From positions 3,968,001 to 4,032,000 of the forward strand of contig NZ_CP043839.1 of the NCBI RefSeq assembly GCF_032878955.1: 64,000 nt of DNA, given 5' to 3'. A model generated the notes under the pieces. It was given only the letters and a program-made list of their open reading frames with translations, ran no database searches and was not told the origin of the DNA. Within the stretch, counting starts at the first letter, position 1. The number at the start of each line of letters is the position of its first letter. Source of the stretch: Butyricimonas paravirosa. Lineage in GTDB: Bacteria > Bacteroidota > Bacteroidia > Bacteroidales > Marinifilaceae. Below are positions 19,011 through 27,068 of the stretch, in pieces. A program made the translations under genes and the position numbers.

Positions 19011-19084
19011 CGGGGCGTAGCGCAGTCCGGTAGCGCATCTGCTTTGGGAGCAGAGGGTCGCAGGTTCGAATCCTGTCACCCCGA
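19011..19084 (+). tRNA. tRNA-Pro(UGG), integration target
   Basis: The cloverleaf has anticodon stem TCTGC/GCAGA around loop TTTGGGA, so the anticodon is UGG. The 3' 59 bp from 19,030, including the anticodon arm and T arm, recur at 37,385. The gene stays intact because the island brings an identical 3' end. Confidence 0.95.
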
Positions 19085-19088
19085 CAGA
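19030..19088. repeat. Left attachment repeat of island 1 (attL)
   Basis: 59 bp identical to 37,385-37,443, beginning GTAGCGCATC inside the tRNA-Pro gene and ending just past it. The sequences outside the repeat differ at the two ends, which defines the recombined core. Confidence 0.93.
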
Positions 19089-19153
19089 AAATGAGACAGT
19101 TACGAAAGTAGCTGTTTTTTATTGCCTTGATTTTTGGGTGGATTTGAGCAAAT

Positions 19154-19175
19154 GTTTAAACTGAGGTTTAAACCA
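19154..19175. promoter_or_regulatory. Putative integrase arm-type site, left end
   Basis: GTTTAAAC is repeated at 12-bp period (GTTTAAACTGAGGTTTAAAC), 66 bp inside the left attachment repeat and just before the integrase start. A near copy lies inside the right end at 37,268. Integrase arm binding is inferred from this symmetry. Confidence 0.6.
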
Positions 19176-19185
19176 GAAATTTAGT

Positions 19186-20403
19186 ATGAATGCTTCAGTA
19201 TCAGTGGTTTGTTACAAATCTAAGGTGCTTTCTAATGGAAAATCCCCTTTAATGCTTCGGGTTACAAAAGATAGAAAACCAAAGTATGTAAGTTTGGGTA
19301 TTGCTATCTTTCCTAAATATTGGGATTTTGAAAAGAATAAACCAACCCCTAGATGTCCTGATAAGGAATTAATAGAGAAGATTATTTTGGATAAACAAGT
19401 TGAGTATCAGCGTCAGATACTGGAATTTGTAGCAGAGCAAAAGGAGTACACGGCAGCATTGCTAGTGGAAAGTAAGAAAGTAAAGCTAGTAAATAAGACG
19501 GTGGGAGAGTTCTATAAAGAGTTGTTGGTTAGTTTTAGGGATTCTGGAAATGAGGGGAATAGATTGGTTTATAAATATTCCTATAATTCGTTAAGAGATT
19601 TCACTTCTTCTAATTTAGATATTCCTTTTAGTTCAATAGATGTTGCTTGGTTAAAACGGTATGAAAGTTGGCTTGTAGGAAAGAAGTGTAAGGGGACAAC
19701 TTTAAGTGTACTTTTTAGAACTTTACGGAGTACATTTAATAAGGCAATCGAGGCTAAAATAGTAAATAAGAAATACTATCCTTTTAATGAATATAAGGTG
19801 AGTAAGTTTGATACCTCAACCAGAAAGAGGGCATTATCTAAAGAGGATATGATGAGGATTATTACCACGGAAACCATAAATGCTACTTTCATAAGGGAAT
19901 TTACTCGTGATATATTTACTTTTGCTTATTTGAGTGGCGGTATTTCACTAGTAGATATGGCTAACTTGACCTCCTATAATGTACACAGGGGAAGACTTCG
20001 TTATCACAGGCAGAAGACTCATGGAGCGATTAATTTTAAGTTATGTGAGCAGGCAAAAGAGATAATAAAGAAGTATGCCCCTTACCAGAAGGAAGCTGGC
20101 TATCTTTTCCCAATCTATGATAATAGAGTGCATAAAACATCGGTACAAAAGAAAAATAGGCTCCACAAGATGCTTGCTAAGATCAATAAGGAGTTGAAAC
20201 TTCTTGCTTCGGAATTGGAAATAGATGCAGATGTAACAACTTATGTTGCTAGGCATTCATTTGCTAGCATTTTGAAGAATACAGGTGTTAATATAGCTCT
20301 AATCTCCCAAGCATTAGGACACCAAGATATAAAGACAACAGAAATATATCTTAGTAAGTTTGATGATAAGCAAATGGATGAAGCTATGAGTAATTTACTT
20401 TAG
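19186..20403 (+). CDS. Tyrosine recombinase (integrase) of island 1
   Basis: This is a 405-residue Bacteroidota-type integrase: arm-binding N-domain ('VVCYKSKVLSNGKSPLMLRV'), SAM-like core-binding domain (about 105-205) and catalytic domain. Visible catalytic elements are 'YVARHSFAS' (Arg II region), 'LGHQDIKTTEIYL' with His III and the nucleophile Tyr, and 'KTHGAINF' with a Lys in the β-hairpin. Where most relatives have the first catalytic arginine, this protein reads 'YLSGGISLVDMANL', with no arginine. CTnDOT IntDOT also lacks that residue. It would integrate and excise the island at tRNA-Pro. The gene starts 98 bp inside attL. Confidence 0.93.
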   Translation: MNASVSVVCYKSKVLSNGKSPLMLRVTKDRKPKYVSLGIAIFPKYWDFEKNKPTPRCPDKELIEKIILDKQVEYQRQILEFVAEQKEYTAALLVESKKVKLVNKTVGEFYKELLVSFRDSGNEGNRLVYKYSYNSLRDFTSSNLDIPFSSIDVAWLKRYESWLVGKKCKGTTLSVLFRTLRSTFNKAIEAKIVNKKYYPFNEYKVSKFDTSTRKRALSKEDMMRIITTETINATFIREFTRDIFTFAYLSGGISLVDMANLTSYNVHRGRLRYHRQKTHGAINFKLCEQAKEIIKKYAPYQKEAGYLFPIYDNRVHKTSVQKKNRLHKMLAKINKELKLLASELEIDADVTTYVARHSFASILKNTGVNIALISQALGHQDIKTTEIYLSKFDDKQMDEAMSNLL

Positions 20404-20573
20404 ATGTATCTAAAGTTGATAAATCAAGTAAGGTGAGTTTTAGCCAGAATGGTATATAACAATGTATTTTCTGGCTATAATTCACTTAAATGTTATTCGT
20501 AAATAATCATCCCATTTTTACATATTCAATCCTCAAAGTGTATCTTTAAATATTATTTTCTTCTTTAAATACA

Positions 20574-20581
20574 TATCTTTG
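20574..20581 (+). promoter_or_regulatory. -7 promoter box for the RloC-like gene
   Basis: TATCTTTG, matching TAnnTTTG, 21 bp before the ATG of the ATPase gene. The upstream -33 box is not clear. Confidence 0.45.
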
Positions 20582-20602
20582 TGTTAAAATCAAAACTGAA
20601 CC

Positions 20603-22927
20603 ATGATAACGAAAATAGAAAAAATACAAGCTATTGGTAATTTTGAAGATTATGTGGCTGTTGGTGACGTTACTCTCAAAGAGTTTAATTTAATATATGC
20701 TGAAAATGGCGCAGGAAAAACCACATTAACATCAATTTTTCGCTCTCTTTCATCAGGAGAAACATCACTAATTTTAAAACGCAAGAGGGTTAAAACATTA
20801 ATGCCACAGATTGTTTCAATTAAAGACACGAGTTGTCAATTCCAATATAATTCAAATCAATGGAATCAGTTAAAGCCAGATATAGAAATATTTGATACTT
20901 TTTTTGTTAATGAAAATATTTATTCTGGTTTTGATATAAATAATGAACACAAAAAGAAATTGCATCAGTTCATTCTTGGGCAAGATGGAGTCAGGATCAA
21001 GAATAAAATAAATAAAGCTAAGACCTTAATATCGATACAAAAAGCTACTATTACTCAAATAGAAGATGAGATAAAATTACAAGCAGGATATAATGATGTC
21101 GAGAAAATATTATCTTTAGAGAAAGAGAAAAATATAGATATTTTGATTTGTACCAAAGAAAGAGAATTAGAAGTTGCAAAATCTAATGAGATTATCCTTA
21201 AAAAGGAAAACCTATCAAATATCGAATATATTAGTTTACCTTTTGATTTGGTAAATTTAGGGAATATTTTAAGTACAGATATAAACAACATAGAACAACA
21301 TTATTTAGAAACGATACAAGGAGACATTAAACAACTTGAGGACAAAGGATTAAACAATGCAAGTAAATGGCTCTACTCTGGTTATAAAGTCTTATCACTT
21401 CAAAATGACATCTGTCCTTTTTGTAAGCAATCACTAGATAATGCCCAACAAGTAGTTAAAGCATATTCACAATACTTTAATGAAGAATACAACACCTTGA
21501 TCAAAAGCATAAAACAAGAAAAATCTTTAATAGAAAATTATAATTTACCTCTTGTATTATCCAAATTAAAAAATTCTTATAAATCTATCAAAGAGAATGA
21601 AGAGTTTTGGAAACGTTACTTCGATATTAAGACTACAATTCCTCCATTTATCAACGATGAAAATGAATGTTTGAGTACTTTTACCCAAATGAAGAATCTA
21701 ATAAATAAAAAGCAGATAAATCCAATAGAGCAACAATCAATAGATGTTATTATACAATTCAAAAATACAATTGAAATAATAAACAAACAAATTAGAACAA
21801 TAAATAGCATCGTAGCTTCATATAATGAACATATTAAAGCTTTGAAACAAAACATTCGTTCCAAAGAAATAGTTGAAAAGGAACTCAAGGTACTAAAAAT
21901 AAAAAAGATGAGATATGAATTACCTCTTGGGGATTTATGTAATAAGCTTAAAGTTCAACGAAAACGATTAACCCAAATAAATCAGATTAATTCAAATTTA
22001 CAAAAACAACAGAAGACTATATCGAACACATTATTTAGTACTTATGGTGATAAAATAAATTACTATCTACGAGATGTTTTTTGTACAAAATTTTTAATAA
22101 CAAACACGAGAGATGCTGGATATAGAGGTCAATCTAAAGAACCGCTAATTGATTATACATTAACTTTTGATGGAGAAGAAATTTCATTTGAAGAAAATCA
22201 TTCTTTAAGCATTAAACATTCTCTAAGTGAAGGAGATAAAAACACGATAGCTTTCAGTTTTTTTCTTGCAAAACTTGATTTATCTTCTCAATTAAATATG
22301 AAAACTATAATTTTTGATGATCCTCTTTCGAGTTTGGATTTAAATCGGCGTAACAGAACTATATCGCTTTTGACACAATTAAAAGAAAGAGTTAAACAGA
22401 TTATAATTCTTAGTCATAACTTACATTTTTTACTTGACATCAACTCTATCAACAAAATTAAAAAGTCTGAAAAAAGAACTCTTCAAATTTTAAACAATAA
22501 TGGTAAATCTTGCATCGTTGAATATGATTTAAAAAAAGATTGGCTTAGTGGATATTATAAAGCGATTATTACTTTAGAAGAATTTCAAAAAAATCCTAAT
22601 GAAGAAAATAAAGAAAAAGCAATTAGCTGCATTAGATTAGTGTTAGAAAGCTTCTTGAAGTTCAAATATTGTAAATATATACCTGATATGAATCAAACAT
22701 TTGGAGCAATAATAAGCACTCTCGAAACAGATAGAAATTGCAATTTTTCTAATAATAAAAAGTCTGATATTATAAGACAATTGTATGAATTAAACAACAT
22801 ATCATGGAGAGCACACCATGCCCCTATAGAAGAATGTGAAACAATGACAGAACTGCATATTCAATTAGCAGAGCTTCAACAAATTTATATTCCACAAACA
22901 TTACAATTAATTTATAAAGATTTGTAA
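20603..22927 (+). CDS. RloC-like zinc-hook ATPase, candidate anticodon nuclease
   Basis: This 774-residue protein has an ABC-type ATPase split by a coiled coil: P-loop 'AENGAGKT' (33-40), a CPFC zinc-hook (271-274) between long helices, the signature 'SLSEGDKN' and Walker B 'IIFDDPLSSLD'. This is the AAA_13/RloC layout, and the length is close to that known for RloC. RloC and PrrC cut tRNA anticodons when phage infection is sensed, using an R-x3-E...H triad. Here R678-x3-E682 ('RLVLE') and H738/H739 ('WRAHHAP') could form such a triad, but this is inference. It is a stand-alone gene with its own promoter box and terminator, typical of defence cargo next to an integrase. A nuclease-free AAA_13 protein is the alternative. 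Confidence 0.72.
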   Translation: MITKIEKIQAIGNFEDYVAVGDVTLKEFNLIYAENGAGKTTLTSIFRSLSSGETSLILKRKRVKTLMPQIVSIKDTSCQFQYNSNQWNQLKPDIEIFDTFFVNENIYSGFDINNEHKKKLHQFILGQDGVRIKNKINKAKTLISIQKATITQIEDEIKLQAGYNDVEKILSLEKEKNIDILICTKERELEVAKSNEIILKKENLSNIEYISLPFDLVNLGNILSTDINNIEQHYLETIQGDIKQLEDKGLNNASKWLYSGYKVLSLQNDICPFCKQSLDNAQQVVKAYSQYFNEEYNTLIKSIKQEKSLIENYNLPLVLSKLKNSYKSIKENEEFWKRYFDIKTTIPPFINDENECLSTFTQMKNLINKKQINPIEQQSIDVIIQFKNTIEIINKQIRTINSIVASYNEHIKALKQNIRSKEIVEKELKVLKIKKMRYELPLGDLCNKLKVQRKRLTQINQINSNLQKQQKTISNTLFSTYGDKINYYLRDVFCTKFLITNTRDAGYRGQSKEPLIDYTLTFDGEEISFEENHSLSIKHSLSEGDKNTIAFSFFLAKLDLSSQLNMKTIIFDDPLSSLDLNRRNRTISLLTQLKERVKQIIILSHNLHFLLDINSINKIKKSEKRTLQILNNNGKSCIVEYDLKKDWLSGYYKAIITLEEFQKNPNEENKEKAISCIRLVLESFLKFKYCKYIPDMNQTFGAIISTLETDRNCNFSNNKKSDIIRQLYELNNISWRAHHAPIEECETMTELHIQLAELQQIYIPQTLQLIYKDL

Positions 22928-22952
22928 TGCTACAAAATTTATATTGTTATCA

Positions 22953-22986
22953 AAGTAGTATTTCCATCTCAAAGGAGATACTACTT
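22953..22986 (+). terminator. Intrinsic terminator after the RloC-like gene
   Basis: An 11-bp stem GTAGTATTTCC / GGAGATACTAC (one G-T pair) with an 8-nt loop is followed by TTTTTC, starting 28 bp after the stop codon. Confidence 0.8.
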
Positions 22987-23021
22987 TTTCTTTTTAAAAA
23001 TCTAAATTCAAATAAAATATG

Positions 23022-23082
23022 TCGAGTGGAAAAATACTATCTAATTCCTTTTATATACCTATTCTGTAAAAAATTCACCAAC
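23022..23082. repeat. Island 1 palindrome, copy 1
   Basis: A 61-bp element with left arm TCGAGTGGAAAAAT, AT-rich centre TTTTATATACC and right arm AATTCACCAAC. It is the least symmetric copy on the left. It lies between the RloC-like gene and the 3' end of the helicase-like gene. Confidence 0.55.
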
Positions 23083-23180
23083 TACAATTTTACAACTAGA
23101 AACATCCCTCAAGCAATTAAAAATCAATCTCGTCAACAGGCACACTCTCTAAAGTTCATTAACAAATCCTTTAGTTGTGG

Positions 23181-25022
23181 TTATTTAGATAGATTCTCTC
23201 TTATCGCTTTAAGCGTGTACGTGTACGGTTTCTTGCTGTATGAAAGGCTTACATCATAATAATCTTCAACGGTATTCTTCTTCACTTTATAATCAATGCC
23301 ATACCGTTTGTATATATCCTGTAACTGGTTTTTAATATCTTCTTGTGGTATTGGCACGTTTAAAGGAAAGGCTTCTCTTATTTCCTGTAATACCATTGGG
23401 CTAAAACGTAATAATTCTATATTATATTTATCCAGAGCCTTTTTTATCTCCGCTCTCTGGTACTTCTTGTTTGCAAATACTTCAACACCTAACTTCTCGT
23501 ACGCTTCAACTATCAATTCTCCATCTTTTTCCTGTTTAAGTATGCCAGTATAAAAATTACGATCTGGATCACCCTGTAACTTGTTCAATTTATCAAGCAT
23601 CAATTTACAGCGTTCAGAGAATGTTGGAAGCTGTTTCAATTCCATCCTGACACTGTCACTTACCGCATAAAACACGCTCCTGTAATTAACCGTAAAATGC
23701 CCTGTTTGCTCGTAAGATTCTTTTAAAGCATTCCCAGATAGATAATACCGTTTTACCCTCTCGTTGTTGTAATAATTATCAATGGCGAAGTAGTCTATTT
23801 CAAGCAATCCATCATCAAGTTGGGTGGCAAATTCTGCTAGACCTAATCTACTTATATCGTCAAGTATAGCTTCCTTCCGTGTTTTATCTGTGGCTGTATT
23901 GTACCTAGTTTGTAAATCCTCGTAAGTTTTCAACTTCTCTTCCAGTTCAATATCAATTTCTTCATCCGTTTTTACCTTTAACGTGTTACGAACGTTAGTA
24001 ACGTGAGTAATTGAATTAAATGTACTACCGTTAATCTCTTTTCTAAAGCGACCGCATATTTGTACCGCTTCCGTGTACGGGTCAATCATTGAATGTTCCG
24101 CCTCGTACAAGTTGGTAAGCATCACTATATCTGGTTTCACTTTCAATATTATATCCAGTGCAGAGTAAAATCGACAGGTTAAAAAGTTATACTTGGCGAT
24201 AGGTTCTGAATATAAACTTGCGACATTAGCGTAACCTTTCTTCTTTAGCTTCTTCACGCTTTTACCAGAACAGAATATCTTTGATTGTCCTTCAATACCT
24301 AAAGTGTTCACGATCTTATCAATGCCATCCGTTGTGTTCAGGAAGACGAACACGCAAGAACTGTTTGCTAGATCATCCAGTAACAATTTACGAACGGACA
24401 TTTCATAGCTATTAGTAATAATTAGATTCAAAGATTTCTTGTAATCAAAATCAGGTTTGACCTTTATCCACTTGAAATTTTCAAATCGAGGATCGCTCAC
24501 CTTTAGCGGTGTCGCTGAAACGAACGCCTTACCTTCAAACTGGAAAAAATCTTTCATCGGTTTCGTTATCTTCCTGCGAAAATCACTATCCTCCGTCACC
24601 TTTTCACATTCATCAAACAGGCAAAAGAACATACCATACATATCCAGTTTCAACTCTTCACACGCTTTCTTTACCTTCCAGAAACTTTCTGGCGTGGTAA
24701 GAATCTTCTTGTACTTAATCTCTGCCCTTTGCAAATACCGTTTCACGTCAGGAACTTTACAATTTTCATAAACTGGCAATATCTCATCTTTACCGTACGC
24801 TTTATCATGTATCACTGGTAAGGTAGGTTCTATGATAATTGAATGACGTTTTGCGTGTAATTCCTGATAAGTGGCACCAATTCCCGTTAGCGTTTTATCC
24901 AGTATCACGTTACTTGGAATGTCTTTATATCCTATCGTTTTTAAAGTGTTAATCAAACGTTGTCCCTTTTTCAATATCGCTGGGATAACTTCAAACTTCA
25001 ATTTTTGAAATAATCTCTTCAT
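23181..25022 (-). CDS. SF2 helicase-like protein with degenerate P-loop
   Basis: This 613-residue protein has motif II 'DECE' (137-140), motif III 'SATP' (169-172) and motif VI 'QICGRFR' (321-327). Motif I reads 'TGIGAT' (46-51) instead of the usual GK(T/S), so the nucleotide-binding lysine is missing or displaced. The island 2 counterpart at 59,772 keeps an intact 'PTSGGKS'. The C-terminal 250 residues are helical and unrecognised. It is the last of a minus-strand set that begins with the 334-residue protein at 28,073. A role in replication or processing of the island is inferred from its position and its conservation in both islands. Confidence 0.7.
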   Translation of the reverse strand: MKRLFQKLKFEVIPAILKKGQRLINTLKTIGYKDIPSNVILDKTLTGIGATYQELHAKRHSIIIEPTLPVIHDKAYGKDEILPVYENCKVPDVKRYLQRAEIKYKKILTTPESFWKVKKACEELKLDMYGMFFCLFDECEKVTEDSDFRRKITKPMKDFFQFEGKAFVSATPLKVSDPRFENFKWIKVKPDFDYKKSLNLIITNSYEMSVRKLLLDDLANSSCVFVFLNTTDGIDKIVNTLGIEGQSKIFCSGKSVKKLKKKGYANVASLYSEPIAKYNFLTCRFYSALDIILKVKPDIVMLTNLYEAEHSMIDPYTEAVQICGRFRKEINGSTFNSITHVTNVRNTLKVKTDEEIDIELEEKLKTYEDLQTRYNTATDKTRKEAILDDISRLGLAEFATQLDDGLLEIDYFAIDNYYNNERVKRYYLSGNALKESYEQTGHFTVNYRSVFYAVSDSVRMELKQLPTFSERCKLMLDKLNKLQGDPDRNFYTGILKQEKDGELIVEAYEKLGVEVFANKKYQRAEIKKALDKYNIELLRFSPMVLQEIREAFPLNVPIPQEDIKNQLQDIYKRYGIDYKVKKNTVEDYYDVSLSYSKKPYTYTLKAIRENLSK

Positions 25023-25038
25023 GTGATCTAATTTTACA

Positions 25039-25099
25039 GGTGGTGAATTTTTACTGTCGTTTAGGTATTATATACCGTTCCAGCTATTTTCTCACCGAC
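25039..25099. repeat. Island 1 palindrome, copy 2
   Basis: Left arm GGTGGTGAATTTTT, inner palindrome GGTATTATATACC, right arm TTTTCTCACCGAC; 61 bp. It sits immediately upstream of the helicase-like gene (start 25,022). Confidence 0.7.
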
Positions 25100-25168
25100 T
25101 TCAAATTTTGGTGATTAAAGGAATCCGTGGTCGTTATTTGAAACAACCACAGAAACCTCACTTTAGAA

Positions 25169-25519
25169 CTAGTATTCAATCCTCAACTCGTTCAACAAAT
25201 CTGGATTCCAACCGTCTTCACTGATTCCCCGTTCCAGTTCCTTCACTAGAATTTCTTTAGCACCTGTTTGCAACTTGGCAATCATTGAATCGTATTCCCC
25301 CTCGTCAAACTCTTCATCCTCTTCTTCCGTACCCTCGTTCACCACCTTGAAGCATTCATCATTGTAGGCGTTTATCCTTTTTTGCAAGGAGGTTCGCAAC
25401 TCGGATGTTATTGCCAGTATCTCTGCATCATTGTAATGATGATTGATATACCACAACAATTCTTCAGTTATTAATTTGGGAACTTTACCCAGCTCTCTTC
25501 TTTTTTCTAAATCAATCAT
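25169..25519 (-). CDS. Small hypothetical acidic protein
   Basis: From the ATG at 25,519 this encodes 116 residues; an in-frame TTG further up overlaps the hairpin between genes and is less likely. It is helical with an acidic loop ('EGTEEEDEEFDEGEYDSMIA'). No motif is recognised. It lies between the ParB-like and helicase-like genes, all on the minus strand, and has no counterpart at the same place in island 2. Confidence 0.6.
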   Translation of the reverse strand: MIDLEKRRELGKVPKLITEELLWYINHHYNDAEILAITSELRTSLQKRINAYNDECFKVVNEGTEEEDEEFDEGEYDSMIAKLQTGAKEILVKELERGISEDGWNPDLLNELRIEY

Positions 25520-25545
25520 GTTATTAATATTATAATTAAACAATG

Positions 25546-25605
25546 AAGGTTTCTGGTTTTAGCCATTGTCAGACTTCACACGTGTTTAGCTAAAACCAGA
25601 ACCTT
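25546..25605. other. Long bulged hairpin between ParB-like gene and the next gene
   Basis: Left arm AAGGTTTCTGGTTTTAGC (25,546-25,563) pairs with GCTAAAACCAGAACCTT (25,589-25,605), leaving one bulged T and a 25-nt loop. It lies 5 bp beyond the ParB-like stop on the minus strand, with only weak T-richness after it. It could be a processing or attenuation element that sets the ratio of upstream to downstream gene expression. Confidence 0.5.
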
Positions 25606-25609
25606 TTTA

Positions 25610-26689
25610 TTACTTGCTAGCCTTTTTTAATAGCGTGATAAAGTCATTACCAGATTTCACCGCTTTAAACTTCTTCGCTTTATCTTCCAAGCTTCCCAGT
25701 TTACCCAGAGCCTCGAAAGCTTTTTCTTCACTTGTCGCACTACTATACCCTTCAAATCCCTCGATGAAGTATCGTTTGGTAATATCTTTCACTTCAATTC
25801 CTGCCATTTGACAGAACGTGATGAACTTGTTGCCTCTCTCTATATTAATTTCCGCTCCCTGTGGTAAGGTATATTCTTCCCCTTTCAACGCCAAGCTCGT
25901 TGCCTTGTCAGATAATTTTTTCTTGGTGTAGATTAACCCCAACGTGGAAGGATTAAAACCCTCTTCCATGCGTTTCGCCATAACATTCAGTAATTCATCC
26001 TCTTTATTCACCAAAGCCGCTACTGTTATTTTATCCTTCGTATTCCAGTTGCCTACCCTGTTTATATCAACAAGATATTCCCCTACATTCTCTTTCTCCT
26101 TAATCCTAACGTTAGGAATAACACGAGTTTCACCAGTGGCGTTTATTCTGGCGAAAGCTATGCTTCGGTGCTGACCGTCCAGAACAACAAAATAATCTTT
26201 TACCTCTTCTTGAGGGATTGGCTTACCTTCAATATCTTTTACCGTGTATCCCTGTTCCACAAGTGAAGCGGCAGGAATCACGATAACGGGATAGGCTTTC
26301 TCGTACTTTCCATCTGAAATGATAGAGATAAAAGTACCCACCTTCTTGGAATCAATGGGACGATTGTTTTCAACAAAAGCCAATTTTTTGCTTACCTCTG
26401 TTTTCTGGTAGGTATCGCCATCCACCACTTCAAAGGTGATAAAATCAGGTTTAACCTTTATCTCGCTTGCCTTCATTTCAGGATGATTGGCAACTTCCAC
26501 TTCCAGCTCTTCCACGATCTTCTTCTGCGCCTCGATAACGGCAGGATTCATGTTCTTGTTCTCCAAGCTGGTTAAATCTTTTCTAGCTTTAGCCAACTTC
26601 TTCTTTAATTCGATCAAATCCATAACGTTCACTTTTACTTCTTCAACTTGATTGATTACTTCTTTTTGATTTTTTACGAAATTGTTCAT
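25610..26689 (-). CDS. ParB/DGQHR-domain-like protein
   Basis: This 359-residue protein starts with a coiled coil (about 20-75). A central domain contains 'YFVVLDGQHRSIAFARI', the DGQHR hallmark of ParB/Srx-fold proteins, and 'GTFISIISDGKYEKAYPVIV'. A helical C-terminal half covers about 225-359. Some ParB-like proteins bind DNA sites for partition or have CTPase or nuclease activity; which applies here is unknown. Three 39-bp repeats lie 106-347 bp upstream of its start and could be its binding sites. A diverged relative occupies the matching place in island 2 (62,234-63,538). Confidence 0.7.
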   Translation of the reverse strand: MNNFVKNQKEVINQVEEVKVNVMDLIELKKKLAKARKDLTSLENKNMNPAVIEAQKKIVEELEVEVANHPEMKASEIKVKPDFITFEVVDGDTYQKTEVSKKLAFVENNRPIDSKKVGTFISIISDGKYEKAYPVIVIPAASLVEQGYTVKDIEGKPIPQEEVKDYFVVLDGQHRSIAFARINATGETRVIPNVRIKEKENVGEYLVDINRVGNWNTKDKITVAALVNKEDELLNVMAKRMEEGFNPSTLGLIYTKKKLSDKATSLALKGEEYTLPQGAEINIERGNKFITFCQMAGIEVKDITKRYFIEGFEGYSSATSEEKAFEALGKLGSLEDKAKKFKAVKSGNDFITLLKKASK

Positions 26690-26794
26690 AAATAAAAAAA
26701 TTAAAAATGATTCAACTTATTTTCTCAATCTTGAATGAGGTGCGCACCGTTAAGATTGATTTGTCACAAAAGTAGAGTTCAGGGAGAAGGTGTG

Positions 26795-26833
26795 CCATAA
26801 AGAATAATCGCCATTTCGAACGCTATTCTTTAG
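26795..26833. repeat. 39-bp repeat, copy 1 of 3
   Basis: Begins CCATAAAGAAT and ends CTATTCTTTAG; the two ends are inverted relative to each other (TAAAGAAT against ATTCTTTA). The middle reads GCCATTT. It lies upstream of the ParB-like gene. Confidence 0.75.
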
Positions 26834-26898
26834 ACTTTCCATTTCCTTCAAGAACTCTATTTTCACGTGGCAAACTAACTTCAAATCGAGAGGTTAAA

Positions 26899-26937
26899 CC
26901 ATAAAGAATGGAGGTCATTTAGAGGTCTATTCTTTAG
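26899..26937. repeat. 39-bp repeat, copy 2 of 3
   Basis: Same length and ends as copy 1, with middle GTCATTT; starts 104 bp after copy 1. Confidence 0.75.
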
Positions 26938-26997
26938 ATGTTCTCTCTTTATCAATTTGTTCGCCAAGACAAAAATGCGGCAAAAAAAGGAGGGGAA

Positions 26998-27036
26998 TTA
27001 TAAAGAAATATAGCCAGTTCAAGGGGTATTCTTTAG
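26998..27036. repeat. 39-bp repeat, copy 3 of 3
   Basis: Begins TTATAAAGAAA and ends GTATTCTTTAG, with middle GCCAGTT; starts 99 bp after copy 2. The three copies fill the 379-bp gap between the two flanking minus-strand genes. Confidence 0.75.
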
Positions 27037-27068
27037 CTGGCTATGAATCAAGCATGTACGTGGTAATA

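Noticed and set aside
22927..23259. Plus-strand open frame of 110 codons after the RloC-like gene
   Set aside because: It contains the terminator of that gene and a palindrome copy, overlaps the helicase-like gene on the other strand, and has no coding-like composition.
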